Positions 21,808 through 34,550 are shown, counted from the stretch's first letter. The stretch is 64,000 nucleotides of DNA from Pseudoxanthomonas sp. Root65 (GCF_001427635.1 NZ_LMHA01000002.1:806001-870000); one strand, 5' to 3'. The notes: generated by a model not told the origin, from the sequence alone. Translations and numbers: made by a program.

Positions 21808-22674
21808 TCAGGCTGCGCGGATGGACCGCTTTTCCTGCGCGCGGACGATGCGCTCCATCATCTTCAGCGACTTGTCGCCGAGGGTGAGGGCGGTGTCGAC
21901 CCACACTTCGGTGATGCCCATCAGTTCGTCATAACCGACCGGCTGGGCGAGGTTGCGGCAGGCATTCAGTGCCAGGTGCGCATGCGGCGAACGGCGCTGC
22001 TTGTCGATGATGGACTGCACCGCCGCGGCGCCTTGGCCCTTCGGCACCAGCACATCCACCACGCCCATCGCATGCAGTTCGTCGCTGGTGTAGATGTTGC
22101 CGTCCAGGATGATCTTTTCGGCGACCTGCGGCGAGACGCGCTTGCACAGGAAGGAGTAGGCGCCCATGCCCGGGAACAGCCCGAACAGCACTTCCGGCAG
22201 GCCCATGTCCACGCCTTCCTCGGCGACGATGGTGTGGCAGGAAAGCGCGATCTCCAGGCCACCGCCCAGCGCATCGCCCTGGATCAGGGCGATCGTGCGG
22301 ACATCGCCGCCGAGACCGGTGTTGAGGTGGTGGACGCCATCGATGCAGCGGCGCGCGTAGCTCAGCAGGCGGTCGCGGTTGTTTTCGCGGATCAGCTGCG
22401 AGAACAGCTCCAGGTCGCCGCCGAGGTTGAATGCATTGGCGTCGGAGGCGACCACCAGGTGCCGCAGCTTGCCCGGCTGGCGCTGGGATTCGCGCAGGGT
22501 GATCGAATTCATGAAGCTCAGCACGTCATCGAGCATCTGGCTGCGGAAGCAGGGACGCACGCCGGGCGCGGCATCCGAGTGCATGTACATCCAGTGGGCA
22601 TCACCGCTGGGTTCGGACTCGACGCGGATGGTCGGGAAGGCGCGGGTACGCTGCAGTTTTTCGACGTTGTTCAT
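21808..22674 (-). CDS. rpfF: DSF synthase RpfF, enoyl-CoA hydratase superfamily
   Basis: RpfF makes the diffusible signal factor from 3-hydroxyacyl-ACP by dehydration and thioester cleavage. The 288-residue crotonase-fold protein keeps both catalytic glutamates, Glu141 and Glu161, in the same positions as Xanthomonas RpfF (GGGLEIALSCH and MGLPEVLFG). ATG 22674 is preceded by AAGGAG at good spacing. It is downstream of rpfB on the same strand but separated by a strong terminator, so it probably has its own promoter in 22675-22889. It converges with rpfC. Confidence 0.96.
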   Translation of the reverse strand: MNNVEKLQRTRAFPTIRVESEPSGDAHWMYMHSDAAPGVRPCFRSQMLDDVLSFMNSITLRESQRQPGKLRHLVVASDANAFNLGGDLELFSQLIRENNRDRLLSYARRCIDGVHHLNTGLGGDVRTIALIQGDALGGGLEIALSCHTIVAEEGVDMGLPEVLFGLFPGMGAYSFLCKRVSPQVAEKIILDGNIYTSDELHAMGVVDVLVPKGQGAAAVQSIIDKQRRSPHAHLALNACRNLAQPVGYDELMGITEVWVDTALTLGDKSLKMMERIVRAQEKRSIRAA

Positions 22675-22889
22675 GGAGAGCTCCTTGGAGGGGTTGCTTG
22701 CCCGCGCGGCAGGGGATGCGGGTGACGGATTTATGTGACGCAGGTGGCATCACGCGCCGATCCTACACCTGAACGAATAATTAAAATCCAGTGCACGCGC
22801 GCGCTTGTGGCACATCGCGCCGGTCCGCCTGCCATCAGCCTCCATATTTGTGACGGGCGTCTAGAATCGGCCCCTAAGCTGCTGAACCA

Positions 22890-22918
22890 AAAGAAAAAGG
22901 CCGGCTCAAGGCCGGCCT
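22890..22918 (-). terminator. Intrinsic terminator of rpfB
   Basis: On the minus strand AGGCCGGC-CTTGA-GCCGGCCT forms a perfect 8-bp GC stem, followed by TTTTTCTTTT. It lies 23 bases after the rpfB stop and before rpfF, so it should limit read-through from rpfB into rpfF. Confidence 0.85.
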
Positions 22919-22941
22919 CTTCCTGAATACTGAACAGCCCT

Positions 22942-24621
22942 TCACGCGGTTTTTGCGGGCTCCCGGAGTTCCTTGCGCAGGATCTTGCCGACGTTGGTCT
23001 TCGGCAACTCCGTACGGAACTCGATGTGGCGCGGCTGCTTGTAGCCGGTGAGATTGTCGCGGCAGAACGCCTTCACCTGTTCGGCGGTGAGGGCCGGGTC
23101 CTTCTTCACGATGAAGACCTTCACGGCTTCGCCCGACTTGTCGTCCGGCACGCCGATCGCGGCCACTTCCAGCACGCCGTCCAGGCCGGCGATGACATCT
23201 TCGACTTCGTTCGGGTACACGTTGAACCCCGACACCAGGATCATGTCCTTCTTGCGGTCGACGATGTAGAAGAAGCCGTTCTCGTCCATTTTGGCCATGT
23301 CGCCGGTGTGCAGCCAGCCATCGGCGTCCATCACGTTGGCGGTTTCCTCGGGCCGCTGCCAGTAGCCCTTCATCACCTGCGGGCCCTTGATGCACAGTTC
23401 GCCCACTTCGCCCGTCGGCACGATGTTGCCATCGTCGTCCTTCAGGCAGGCATCGGTGGAGGGCACCGGCAGGCCGATGGCGCCGTTGTAGTCGTGCAGG
23501 TCCATCGGATTGATGCAGGCCGCGGGGGAGGTTTCGGTCAGGCCGTAAGCTTCGACCAGCGTGACGCCGGTGACCTTCTTCCACTTCTCCGCCACGGCGC
23601 GCTGCACCGCCATGCCGCCGCCCAGCGTCATCTTGAGGTTGGAGAAATCCACCTCGTCGAAGCCCGGCGTGTTGAGCAGGCCGTTGAACAACGTGTTGAC
23701 GCCAGTGATCGCGGTGAAGCGCGTGGCTTTCAGTTCCTTGACGAAGCCCGGCATGTCGCGCGGATTGGTGATCAGGTGGTTCAAGCCACCGAGCTTCATG
23801 AAGACCAGGCAGTTCGCCGTCAGTGCGAAGATGTGGTACAGCGGCAACGCGGTGATGATCACCTCGTTGCCGTAGTCCAGTCCGGTGCCGACCCACACGC
23901 CGGCCTGCTGCATGTTGGCCACCAGGTTGCGGTGCGTCAGCATCGCGCCCTTGGCCACGCCGGTGGTGCCGCCGGTGTATTGCAGGAAAGCGATGTCGCC
24001 GGAGTCGATGTCGACGTCGGGCAGGGTATGCAGTTGGCCCAGCGTCAGCGTGTCCTTGAAGCGGACGGTGCCCGGGATGTCGTAGTCCGGCACCATCTTC
24101 TTCACGTACTTCAGTACGAAGTTGACGATCGCGCCCTTCGGGAAACCGACCAGGTCGCCCAGCGCGGTGGTGATGACCTGCTTCACCTGCGTGCCGGCGA
24201 GTGCTTCCTGTGCGGTCTTGCCGAAGTTGTCGACCACCAGCAGCACGCTGGCGCCGGAATCGACCAGCTGGTGCTTGAGTTCGCGCGGGGTGTACATCGG
24301 ATTGACGTTCACCACGGTCAGGCCGGCACGCAGCACGCCGAAGATCGCGATGGGGTACTGCAGGCAGTTCGGCATCATGATGGCGACGCGGTCGCCCTTC
24401 TTGAGCTTGAGCTCGCCGAGCAGGTAGGCCGCGAACTGGCGGCTGAGCTTGTCGATCTCGCCGTAGGTCAGGGTCTTGCCGAAGTTGCGGAACGCGGGGC
24501 GGTCGCGGTACTTGCTGATCGCCTCATCGAAGACGGACACGATGGAGCGGTACTGCTCCAGGTCCACCTGCTGCGGCACGCCTTGCGGATAGCTCTTGAA
24601 CCACGGACGTTCCTGACTCAT
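22942..24621 (-). CDS. rpfB: Long-chain fatty acyl-CoA ligase RpfB
   Basis: RpfB activates free fatty acids to acyl-CoA; in Xanthomonas it is needed for DSF turnover and fatty-acid recycling. The 559-residue product has the ANL-superfamily AMP-binding motif YTGGTTGVAKGAMLTHRN, the GYGLTE-type motif (EAYGLTETSP), GWLHTGD and a C-terminal catalytic lysine region (VGKILRKELR). Length equals Xanthomonas RpfB. ATG 24621 has GGAG 8 bases upstream. The frame remains open for 177 codons upstream, overlapping an oppositely oriented lipoprotein gene, and that part is not coding. Confidence 0.95.
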   Translation of the reverse strand: MSQERPWFKSYPQGVPQQVDLEQYRSIVSVFDEAISKYRDRPAFRNFGKTLTYGEIDKLSRQFAAYLLGELKLKKGDRVAIMMPNCLQYPIAIFGVLRAGLTVVNVNPMYTPRELKHQLVDSGASVLLVVDNFGKTAQEALAGTQVKQVITTALGDLVGFPKGAIVNFVLKYVKKMVPDYDIPGTVRFKDTLTLGQLHTLPDVDIDSGDIAFLQYTGGTTGVAKGAMLTHRNLVANMQQAGVWVGTGLDYGNEVIITALPLYHIFALTANCLVFMKLGGLNHLITNPRDMPGFVKELKATRFTAITGVNTLFNGLLNTPGFDEVDFSNLKMTLGGGMAVQRAVAEKWKKVTGVTLVEAYGLTETSPAACINPMDLHDYNGAIGLPVPSTDACLKDDDGNIVPTGEVGELCIKGPQVMKGYWQRPEETANVMDADGWLHTGDMAKMDENGFFYIVDRKKDMILVSGFNVYPNEVEDVIAGLDGVLEVAAIGVPDDKSGEAVKVFIVKKDPALTAEQVKAFCRDNLTGYKQPRHIEFRTELPKTNVGKILRKELREPAKTA

Positions 24622-24735
24622 CGTTCCACTCCCTCCCCAGGGTCTTCGGGTTGCCTTGCGGCGCTCATTGGGCAAACGCCGGATACGGCGCCTGCTGGGA
24701 GCATACCGTTCCGGATGGAAAAGGCGAAGGTTTCG

Positions 24736-25176
24736 ATGGCGAGCAGTGGTTGGAGCGTGCGCGGATGTCTGCTGGCGGCGATGTCGATGCTCGCCGCCTG
24801 CACGGGCGGCACGCCCGAGGCACAGTTGCGGCAGCAGTTCGACGAGATGCAGGCGGCGGTGGAAGCCGGGCGGCCGGGGGATTTCATCGACGGGGTCAGT
24901 CCGGCGTTCACCGGCGGAGACGGGATGGATCGTGCTGCGTTGCACAACCTGCTGCGCGCGCGTGCACTGACGAACACGCGCATCGGTGCCACCACGGGAC
25001 CGCTGGATGTCACAGTCGATGGCGACAACGCGGAGGTGGCGTTCGACCTGTTGCTGACCGCCGGCAGCGGTGGCCTGCTGCCGGACCAGGCGGGCACGTA
25101 TCGCGTGGTGACAGCATGGCGGCAGGAGGACGGTGAGTGGCGCGTCCACCACGCCCGCTGGGAACGCGGTCGCTGA
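24736..25176 (+). CDS. Small lipoprotein, NTF2-like
   Basis: A 146-residue exported protein. The N-terminus has a hydrophobic segment ending in a lipobox (MLAACTGG; the Cys is residue 22), so it is probably a lipoprotein. The rest (QLRQQFDEMQAAVEAG ... GEWRVHHARWERG) has the length and end pattern of NTF2/DUF4440-like small domains. I know no function. ATG 24736 has AAGG 5 bases upstream; an in-frame ATG at 24715 is the alternative. It is divergent from rpfB, whose start is 115 bases away. Confidence 0.7.
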   Translation: MASSGWSVRGCLLAAMSMLAACTGGTPEAQLRQQFDEMQAAVEAGRPGDFIDGVSPAFTGGDGMDRAALHNLLRARALTNTRIGATTGPLDVTVDGDNAEVAFDLLLTAGSGGLLPDQAGTYRVVTAWRQEDGEWRVHHARWERGR

Positions 25177-25653
25177 TCACTTCGCCGGGGTGAGCGTTCC
25201 GCCAGACCAGCGGTAACGCAAGGTCTTGGCGATGCTCGGACAGCAGCGCGGATCGTTGGCGGCGGGCCATTTGGTTTTCAGCTCGATCACGCCGCCGTCC
25301 GCCCTCATGCCTTCCACCAGGCCAAGCGCATCCTGCGTTTCGCCCACTGGCGCATAGCGCGATCCCTGTTTCGCCAGCACGGCGACGCCATGGTGCCAGT
25401 AGGTGGGGCCGTACAGGGTCCACAGGAAGACGATCTCCGCTTCGCCATCGCTGTCGAGGTCGGCCACCACCACGTCGCCAGCTTCGTGGCTCTCCTGCGG
25501 ATTGCCGCCCGCCGCCTGCTTGCCGGCGACGAACTGTTCGGCGATGCGCTGCGCCTGCTCCTTGTCCGGATCGGCGGCCAGGCATGGGCTGGCGACCAGC
25601 AATGCCACACACACGCAGGCGTACCGCAGTGCAGAACCCGGGCATGTTGTCAT
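25177..25653 (-). CDS. Exported protein with a VCBS/FG-GAP-like Asp motif
   Basis: A 158-residue protein with an N-terminal signal peptide (LRYACVCVALLVASPCLA) and one calcium-loop-like motif, VADLDSDGEAEIVF, as in FG-GAP/VCBS repeats. The rest is unique, with a Cys pair near the C-terminus. Function unknown. The ATG at 25653 is chosen because it directly precedes the signal peptide; the open frame continues upstream. Its stop abuts that of the convergent lipoprotein gene (25176/25177). Confidence 0.65.
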   Translation of the reverse strand: MTTCPGSALRYACVCVALLVASPCLAADPDKEQAQRIAEQFVAGKQAAGGNPQESHEAGDVVVADLDSDGEAEIVFLWTLYGPTYWHHGVAVLAKQGSRYAPVGETQDALGLVEGMRADGGVIELKTKWPAANDPRCCPSIAKTLRYRWSGGTLTPAK

Positions 25654-25787
25654 GACCGATCCCCGTGGCCCCGGGCGGAGGCCTTCGATACCCGCAACGC
25701 CGGGAAGGCGCAGAACCGGCAACGGGTCGGCTTGCCCTGCAGCGGTGGGGACGGGATCATCAGTGCCTGCAACAGGGGAATACCTTC

Positions 25788-28247
25788 ATGTCGAATCGCT
25801 GGACGCTCCTGGCGTGCCTGTGGCTGGCCACCGCCAACGCTTTCGCGCAGGAAGCGCTGCCATACCAGACACCGCCAGCGGAGATCCTGCAGTTGGCGGA
25901 TGTGCAGCGGCCGCCCAGCGTGGTGACGGACAGTCGCAAGACCCGTTTGGTGCTGTTCTACCGCGACGTATTCAAGTCGCTGGCGGAGCTCTCGGACGAG
26001 GAACTGCGGCTGGGTGGCTTGCGGGTGAACCCGCGCACCAACATCGCCAGCACCACTACCTATTTCAACAACCTGCAGGTGCAGGCGCTTGCAGGCGGCA
26101 CGCCACGGCCGGTGACCGGCCTGCCGGCGACGCCGCGTCTGGCCAACTTCACCTGGTCGCCGGACGAGGCGCGGCTGGCCTTCACGCACACCACCCGCGT
26201 CGGCGTGGAGGCATGGGTGCTGGACCTGGCGTCCGCGCGCGCCACGCGCCTGACCGAGGCGCGCGTGAACGGCAACGTGGGCAACCCGTTGACGTGGTTC
26301 CGCGACAACCAGGCCTTGCTGGTGCGCATGCTGCCGGCGCAAAGGCCCGCATTGGTCGACACGGCACGCGAGGTGCCGACCGGCCCCATCGTGTCCGTCA
26401 GCGACGGGAGCAAGGCGCAGAACCGCACCTACCAGGATCTGCTGAAGAACCCGCAGGACGAGGCGAACTTCACGGTGCTGGCCACGTCGGAACTGCATCG
26501 CGTGCCCTTGAAGGGACGCGCGACGCGGTGGCGTGGCGCCGCCATGTACACCGGCGAATCCTTCTCGCCCGATGGTCGCTACGTTTTGCTGCGCACGCTG
26601 CGCACGCCGTTCTCCTACCTGGTGCCGTACAGCCGGTTCCCGTATCGCGCCGAGGTCGTGGAGACGACCGGCAAGGCGGTGGTGACGGTGGTCGACGCGC
26701 CGCTCGCCGAAAACCTGCCGAAGGGATTCATGGCCGTGCGTGCGGGTCGTCGCGATATCGACTGGCGTGCGGACCAGCCGGCGACGCTGGTGTGGGCGGA
26801 GGCCTTGGACAAGGGTGACCCGGCGGTGAACGTGCCGTTCCGCGATGAAGCCTTCGCCTGGGAAGCGCCGTTCGCCACACCGCCGCGCTCCATCTTCAAG
26901 ACCATCGATCGCGTGCAGGGTGTGCTGTGGGGCGATGATCGCCACGCGATCGTCACCGATTACTGGTGGAACACCCGCAACACGCGCACCTATCTGTTCG
27001 ATCCGTCGAAGGCCGGCGCGCCGCTGCGCGAACTGGGCAGCCGCAACTACCAGGACCAGTACAGCGATCCGGGCGAGTTCGAGACCCGTCGCAGTGCCGC
27101 CGGCGAGCGGGTGCTGGCCCTGGACGACGGCCAGGCGCACCTGATCGGCGATGGCTTCACGCCGGAGGGGCAGTTCCCCTTCATCGACCGCATGGACCTG
27201 GCCAGCGGCAGCAAGGAGCGTCTGTACACCTCGCGCCTGACCGGCCAGAAGGAGACGATCCAGGCCCTGCTGGATCCGCGTGCAGGCACCGCGCTGGTGC
27301 GGCTGGAATCACCGACCGCATTCCCCAACTACTACATCCGCCAACTGACGCAGCGGATCGCGCCGGTGGCGGTGACGCACTTCGAAAATCCGTTCAAGGG
27401 CCTGCAGGGCGTCCACAAGCAAGTGCTGACCTACACGCGAGCCGATGGCCTGCCGCTGACCGGCACGCTCTATCTGCCGGCCGGCTACGATCGTGTCGCG
27501 AAGACGGAGAAACTGCCGCTGGTGATGTGGGCTTATCCCGCCGAGTACAAGGACCGCAACAGCGCCGGCCAGAACACCACCAACCCCAACGAATTCATCT
27601 TCCCGAGCTACGGCTCCCCGATCTACTGGGTGACGCGCGGTTACGCGGTGCTGGATGACGCGGCGTTCCCGATCGTCGGCGAAGGCAAGGCGGAACCCAA
27701 CGACACCTTCGTCGCACAACTCGTGGCCAACGCCAGGGCGGCGATCGATGCAGTGGATGCGCTGGGCTACATCGACCGCAGCCGCGTGGCGGTGGGCGGG
27801 CACTCCTACGGCGCGTTCATGACGGCGAACCTGCTGACGCATTCGGACCTGTTCGCGGCCGGTATCGCGCGCAGTGGCGCCTACAACCGCACGCTGACGC
27901 CGTTCGGCTTCCAGCAGGAAGAGCGCAACTACTGGGAGGCACCCGAGGTCTACAACGGCATGTCGCCCTTCATGCACGTGGACAAGATGAAGACGCCGCT
28001 GCTGCTGGTGCATGGCGAGGCCGACAACAACTCAGGCACGTTCACCATGCAGAGCGAACGCTACTTCAATGCACTGAAAGGGTTCGGCGCGCCGACGCGG
28101 CTGGTGCTGCTGCCAAAGGAGAGCCACGGCTATGCCGCGAAGGAATCGGTCCTGCACCTGCTGTGGGAGCAGGACCAATGGTTGGAGCGCTACGTCAAGA
28201 ACAAGGGTCAGGCCACGGGTGCCGCGCCCGCCGCTGCAACGCCCTGA
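25788..28247 (+). CDS. S9 (prolyl-oligopeptidase family) serine peptidase, exported
   Basis: An 819-residue protein with a signal peptide (LLACLWLATANAFA), a long beta-propeller-like region (about 40-560) and a C-terminal alpha/beta hydrolase domain. The catalytic triad is visible: Ser in GGHSYGAFM, Asp in HGEADNNSGTF and His in ESHGYAAKES. The closest family is the S9 glutamyl/dipeptidyl-peptidase type with a GHSYGA nucleophile elbow. It probably cleaves short peptides in the periplasm. ATG 25788 has AGGGGAA upstream. A bidirectional hairpin separates it from acnA. Confidence 0.87.
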   Translation: MSNRWTLLACLWLATANAFAQEALPYQTPPAEILQLADVQRPPSVVTDSRKTRLVLFYRDVFKSLAELSDEELRLGGLRVNPRTNIASTTTYFNNLQVQALAGGTPRPVTGLPATPRLANFTWSPDEARLAFTHTTRVGVEAWVLDLASARATRLTEARVNGNVGNPLTWFRDNQALLVRMLPAQRPALVDTAREVPTGPIVSVSDGSKAQNRTYQDLLKNPQDEANFTVLATSELHRVPLKGRATRWRGAAMYTGESFSPDGRYVLLRTLRTPFSYLVPYSRFPYRAEVVETTGKAVVTVVDAPLAENLPKGFMAVRAGRRDIDWRADQPATLVWAEALDKGDPAVNVPFRDEAFAWEAPFATPPRSIFKTIDRVQGVLWGDDRHAIVTDYWWNTRNTRTYLFDPSKAGAPLRELGSRNYQDQYSDPGEFETRRSAAGERVLALDDGQAHLIGDGFTPEGQFPFIDRMDLASGSKERLYTSRLTGQKETIQALLDPRAGTALVRLESPTAFPNYYIRQLTQRIAPVAVTHFENPFKGLQGVHKQVLTYTRADGLPLTGTLYLPAGYDRVAKTEKLPLVMWAYPAEYKDRNSAGQNTTNPNEFIFPSYGSPIYWVTRGYAVLDDAAFPIVGEGKAEPNDTFVAQLVANARAAIDAVDALGYIDRSRVAVGGHSYGAFMTANLLTHSDLFAAGIARSGAYNRTLTPFGFQQEERNYWEAPEVYNGMSPFMHVDKMKTPLLLVHGEADNNSGTFTMQSERYFNALKGFGAPTRLVLLPKESHGYAAKESVLHLLWEQDQWLERYVKNKGQATGAAPAAATP

Positions 28248-28266
28248 CGCCGATCCCGGACTGAAG

Positions 28267-28288
28267 AAGGCCGCCCTCGGGCGGCCTT
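28267..28288. terminator. Bidirectional hairpin between the S9 peptidase and acnA
   Basis: AAGGCCGC and GCGGCCTT form a perfect 8-bp stem between two convergent stops. T-rich bases follow on the + strand. It probably serves both genes. Confidence 0.7.
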
Positions 28289-28311
28289 CCTGTTTCCGGT
28301 GATGCCTGTTC

Positions 28312-31077
<2,766 letters not shown>

Positions 31078-31244
31078 CGCGGAGGCTCCTGTAGCTGGGG
31101 AAGGGGGTGCGGGAGCAGCATAAACCGTCCGTCCCGCGCGTCTTGTCGAGGCTTGCCCGGATTATCCGCCAACCCCGGGGCAGGCCGTGACCCGACGAAG
31201 GGATGGGGTGATGGACCGCCGTCGCCATGGGGTACGTCAACGAA

Positions 31245-31267
31245 AGTATGTATAATTCATCCATACT
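31245..31267 (+). promoter_or_regulatory. Promoter and possible autoregulatory site of the toxin-antitoxin pair
   Basis: A consensus -10, TATAAT, is at 31251-31256. It is flanked by AGTATG (31245-31250) and CATACT (31262-31267), a 6+6 inverted repeat. The antitoxin ATG is at 31283. AbrB-type antitoxins usually bind such palindromes to repress their own promoter, so this is a candidate operator. Confidence 0.6.
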
Positions 31268-31282
31268 CAAGAGGGCGTGACG

Positions 31283-31489
31283 ATGGAAGCCACCGTGGCC
31301 GAGCGCGGCCAGATCACCCTGCCCAAGGCCGTGCGCGATGCGCTGGGCCTGACCAAGGGCAGCGTGCTGAAGGTCGAGCTTGAAGGTAGCCGCATCGTGT
31401 TGCGAAAGAGCGTCGACGACGCGATTTCGCGCGTGCGCGGCAAGTTCGCCCTCGATGCCGACAGCCCGGCCGGTGGCGCCGGCGAATGA
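31283..31489 (+). CDS. vapB: AbrB/MazE-family antitoxin
   Basis: A 68-residue protein with the swapped-hairpin AbrB/SpoVT fold signature: VAERGQITLPKAVRDALGL, then GSVLKVELEGSRIVL. The C-terminal tail would wrap the toxin. It would neutralise the PIN-domain toxin encoded next and bind its own promoter. ATG 31283 has GAGGG about 8 bases upstream; a GTG at 31277 is also in frame. Its stop overlaps the toxin ATG (ATGA), the usual coupling in such modules. Confidence 0.88.
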   Translation: MEATVAERGQITLPKAVRDALGLTKGSVLKVELEGSRIVLRKSVDDAISRVRGKFALDADSPAGGAGE

Positions 31490-31887
31490 TCGCCGTCGAT
31501 GCCCCCGTCCTGATCGAGCTGCTGACGGACGGTCCGCGCGCCGACGCCGTCGAAGCCGGCCTGCGCCAGAGCCTGGGCAGCGGGCGGGTGGTCGTCTGCG
31601 ATGCCGCACTGGCGCAACTCTGCGCCTCGCTGCGCAACGGCGCCGACGCGCTGGCCGCGCTGGAGGAGATGGGCGTGCACTACAGCCCCGTCGAAGCCAA
31701 GTCCGCGCTGCGGGCCGGCGAGATGCAGCGCCGGCACCGGCAGCGCGACGGCGAGGCGCGGCCGATCGCCGACTTCCTGGTCGGCGCGCACGCGCTGCTG
31801 CAGTGCGATGGCCTGATCACCTTCGACACCGCCTTCCATCGCGACTATTTCAAGGGCCTGAAACTGATCGTGCCCGCGAACGAATAA
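31486..31887 (+). CDS. vapC: PIN-domain toxin (VapC-like)
   Basis: A 133-residue PIN-domain protein, a family of metal-dependent ribonucleases often cutting tRNA. Acidic residues expected for metal binding are Asp5 ([11 protein letters not shown]), Asp96 (IADFLVG) and Asp114 (LITFDTAFH). The glutamate usually found in the second motif appears to be Gln44 (AALAQLC), so activity may be reduced or Asp39 may replace it. Length is normal. It lies 52 bases before acnB, on the same strand, inside the acnA-acnB interval. Confidence 0.85.
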   Translation: MIAVDAPVLIELLTDGPRADAVEAGLRQSLGSGRVVVCDAALAQLCASLRNGADALAALEEMGVHYSPVEAKSALRAGEMQRRHRQRDGEARPIADFLVGAHALLQCDGLITFDTAFHRDYFKGLKLIVPANE

Positions 31888-31939
31888 GCATCACCCCGTT
31901 TTCCCATTCCACCGCATCACCGAACGACCGGAGCCATCC

Positions 31940-34531
31940 ATGTTGGAAGCCTATCGCCACCACGTAGCCGAGCGCGCCGCGCTGGGCATCCCGCCGCTGC
32001 CGCTGTCGGCCCAGCAGACGGCCGAGGTCATCGAGCTGCTGAAGAACCCGCCGGCCGGTGAAGAAGAGACCCTCGTCGAGCTGATCACGCACCGCGTGCC
32101 CGCCGGCGTGGACGACGCCGCCAAGGTCAAGGCGTCCTACCTGGCCGCCGTCGCCTTCGGGACCGAGAAGACCCCGTTGATCACGCCGCAGCGGGCCACC
32201 GAACTGCTGGGCACCATGCTGGGCGGCTACAACATCCACCCGCTGATCGACCTGCTGGACAACGCCGACCTCGGCGCCATCGCCGCCGAAGGCCTGAAGC
32301 ACACGCTGCTGATGTTCGACAGCTTCCACGACGTGCAGGAAAAGGCCGAGCAGGGCAACGCCCACGCGCAGGCCGTGCTGCAGAGCTGGGCCGATGCCGA
32401 ATGGTTCACCAGCAAGCCGGAAGTGCCGCAGAGCCTGACCGTCACCGTGTTCAAGGTGCCGGGCGAGACCAATACCGACGACCTGTCGCCGGCGCCGGAC
32501 GCCACCACCCGTCCCGACATTCCGCTGCACGCACTGGCGATGCTGAAGAACAAGCGCCCCGACGCGCCGTTCGTGCCGGAGGAAGACGGCAAGCGTGGCC
32601 CGATCGCCGAAATCCTGTCGCTGAAGGACAAGGGTCACCTGGTCGCCTATGTCGGCGACGTGGTCGGCACCGGTTCCTCGCGCAAGTCGGCGACCAACAG
32701 CGTGCTGTGGTTCACCGGGCAGGACATCCCGTTCATTCCGAACAAGCGTTTCGGCGGCGTCTGCCTGGGCAGCAAGATCGCGCCGATCTTCTACAACACC
32801 ATGGAAGACGCTGGCGCGCTGCCGATCGAACTCGACGTGTCGCAGATGAACCACGGCGACGTGGTCGAGCTGCGCCCGTACGACGGCAAGGCGCTGAAGG
32901 ACGGACAGGTGATCGCCGAATTCCAGGTGAAGTCCGACGTGCTGTTCGACGAGGTGCGCGCCGGAGGCCGCATCCCGCTGATCATCGGCCGCGGCCTGAC
33001 CGCGAAGGCGCGCGAAGCGCTGAAGCTGCCGGCAACGGACCTGTTCCGCCAGCCGCAGCAGCCGGTCGACAGCGGCAAGGGCTTTTCGCTGGCGCAGAAG
33101 ATGGTCGGCCGCGCCTGCGGCCTGCCGGAAGGCCAGGGCGTGCGCCCGGGCACCTACTGCGAACCGAAGATGACCTCGGTGGGCTCGCAGGACACTACCG
33201 GCCCGATGACCCGCGACGAGCTGAAGGACCTGGCCTGCCTGGGCTTCTCGGCCGACCTGGTGATGCAGTCGTTCTGCCACACCGCCGCCTATCCCAAGCC
33301 GGTGGACGTCAAGACGCACCACACGCTGCCGGAGTTCATCTCCACCCGCGGCGGCATCTCGCTGCGTCCCGGCGATGGCGTGATCCACAGCTGGCTCAAC
33401 CGCATGCTGATGCCCGACACCGTCGGCACCGGTGGCGATTCGCATACGCGCTTCCCGGTGGGCATCTCGTTCCCGGCCGGCTCGGGCCTGGTCGCGTTCG
33501 CCGCGGCCACCGGCGTGATGCCGCTGGACATGCCGGAGTCGGTGCTGGTGCGTTTCAAGGGCGAGATGCAGCCGGGCGTGACCCTGCGCGACCTGGTCAA
33601 TGCCATCCCGTACTACGCGCTGAAGTCCGGCCTGCTGACGGTCGCCAAGCAGGGCAAGAAGAACATCTTCTCCGGCCGCATCCTGGAGATCGAAGGCCTG
33701 CCGGACCTGAAGGTGGAGCAGGCGTTCGAGCTGTCCGACGCGTCGGCCGAGCGCTCCGCCGCCGGCTGCACGGTGCGGCTCAACAAGGAGCCGATCATCG
33801 AGTACCTGACCAGCAACATCACGCTGCTGAAGTGGATGATCGCCGAAGGCTATGCCGACGCCCGTTCGCTGGCCCGCCGCATCAAGAAGATGGAGGAGTG
33901 GCTGGCCGACCCGCAGCTGCTGGAACCGGATGCCGACGCCGAGTACGCCGCCGTCATCGAGATCGACCTGGCCGACGTGCACGAGCCGCTGCTGGCCTGT
34001 CCGAACGATCCGGACGACGTGAAGACGCTGTCCGACGTGGCCGGCACCGCGATCGATGAGGTTTTCATCGGTTCGTGCATGACCAACATCGGCCACTTCC
34101 GCGCGGCGGCCAAGCTGCTGGAAGGCAAGCGCGACATCCCGACCCGCCTGTGGGTCGCGCCGCCGACCAAGATGGACGCCTCCGAGCTGACCAAGGAAGG
34201 CGTCTACGGCACCTTCGGCACCGCCGGCGCGCGCATGGAAATGCCGGGCTGCTCGCTGTGCATGGGCAACCAGGCGCAGGTGCGCGAGGGCGCGACGGTG
34301 TTCTCCACCAGCACCCGCAACTTCCCGAACCGACTGGGGCGCAATTCCAACGTGTTCCTCGGCTCGGCCGAACTGGCGGCGATCTGCTCGCGTCTGGGCC
34401 GCATCCCGACCAAGGCCGAGTACATGGCCGACATCGGCGTGATCAACGACAACGGCGCCGAGATCTACCGCTACATGAACTTCGACCAGATCCAGGAGTA
34501 CCAGGACGTGGCGAAGACCGTCGCGGCCTGA
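31940..34531 (+). CDS. acnB: Aconitate hydratase B / 2-methylisocitrate dehydratase
   Basis: AcnB is the main TCA-cycle aconitase in many Gammaproteobacteria. The 863-residue product has the AcnB-specific N-terminal HEAT-like domain ([18 protein letters not shown]), a swivelling domain early in the chain, and cluster-binding cysteines in [10 protein letters not shown] and [13 protein letters not shown] 31940 has GGAG 7 bases upstream. A strong terminator follows the stop. acnA lies upstream in opposite orientation, so both aconitases of the cell are here. Confidence 0.97.
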   Translation: MLEAYRHHVAERAALGIPPLPLSAQQTAEVIELLKNPPAGEEETLVELITHRVPAGVDDAAKVKASYLAAVAFGTEKTPLITPQRATELLGTMLGGYNIHPLIDLLDNADLGAIAAEGLKHTLLMFDSFHDVQEKAEQGNAHAQAVLQSWADAEWFTSKPEVPQSLTVTVFKVPGETNTDDLSPAPDATTRPDIPLHALAMLKNKRPDAPFVPEEDGKRGPIAEILSLKDKGHLVAYVGDVVGTGSSRKSATNSVLWFTGQDIPFIPNKRFGGVCLGSKIAPIFYNTMEDAGALPIELDVSQMNHGDVVELRPYDGKALKDGQVIAEFQVKSDVLFDEVRAGGRIPLIIGRGLTAKAREALKLPATDLFRQPQQPVDSGKGFSLAQKMVGRACGLPEGQGVRPGTYCEPKMTSVGSQDTTGPMTRDELKDLACLGFSADLVMQSFCHTAAYPKPVDVKTHHTLPEFISTRGGISLRPGDGVIHSWLNRMLMPDTVGTGGDSHTRFPVGISFPAGSGLVAFAAATGVMPLDMPESVLVRFKGEMQPGVTLRDLVNAIPYYALKSGLLTVAKQGKKNIFSGRILEIEGLPDLKVEQAFELSDASAERSAAGCTVRLNKEPIIEYLTSNITLLKWMIAEGYADARSLARRIKKMEEWLADPQLLEPDADAEYAAVIEIDLADVHEPLLACPNDPDDVKTLSDVAGTAIDEVFIGSCMTNIGHFRAAAKLLEGKRDIPTRLWVAPPTKMDASELTKEGVYGTFGTAGARMEMPGCSLCMGNQAQVREGATVFSTSTRNFPNRLGRNSNVFLGSAELAAICSRLGRIPTKAEYMADIGVINDNGAEIYRYMNFDQIQEYQDVAKTVAA

Positions 34532-34550
34532 GGTCGGACGGAGACGAAAA

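Noticed and set aside
22733..22757. Possible Clp/CRP-type site before rpfF (TGTGA ... TCAC)
   Set aside because: The half sites are separated by 11 bases, not the 6 required for CRP-like TGTGA-N6-TCACA.
23026..24714. Long + strand frame leading into the small lipoprotein gene
   Set aside because: It is antisense to rpfB, which has full family motifs; the lipoprotein starts at its own signal peptide near 24736.
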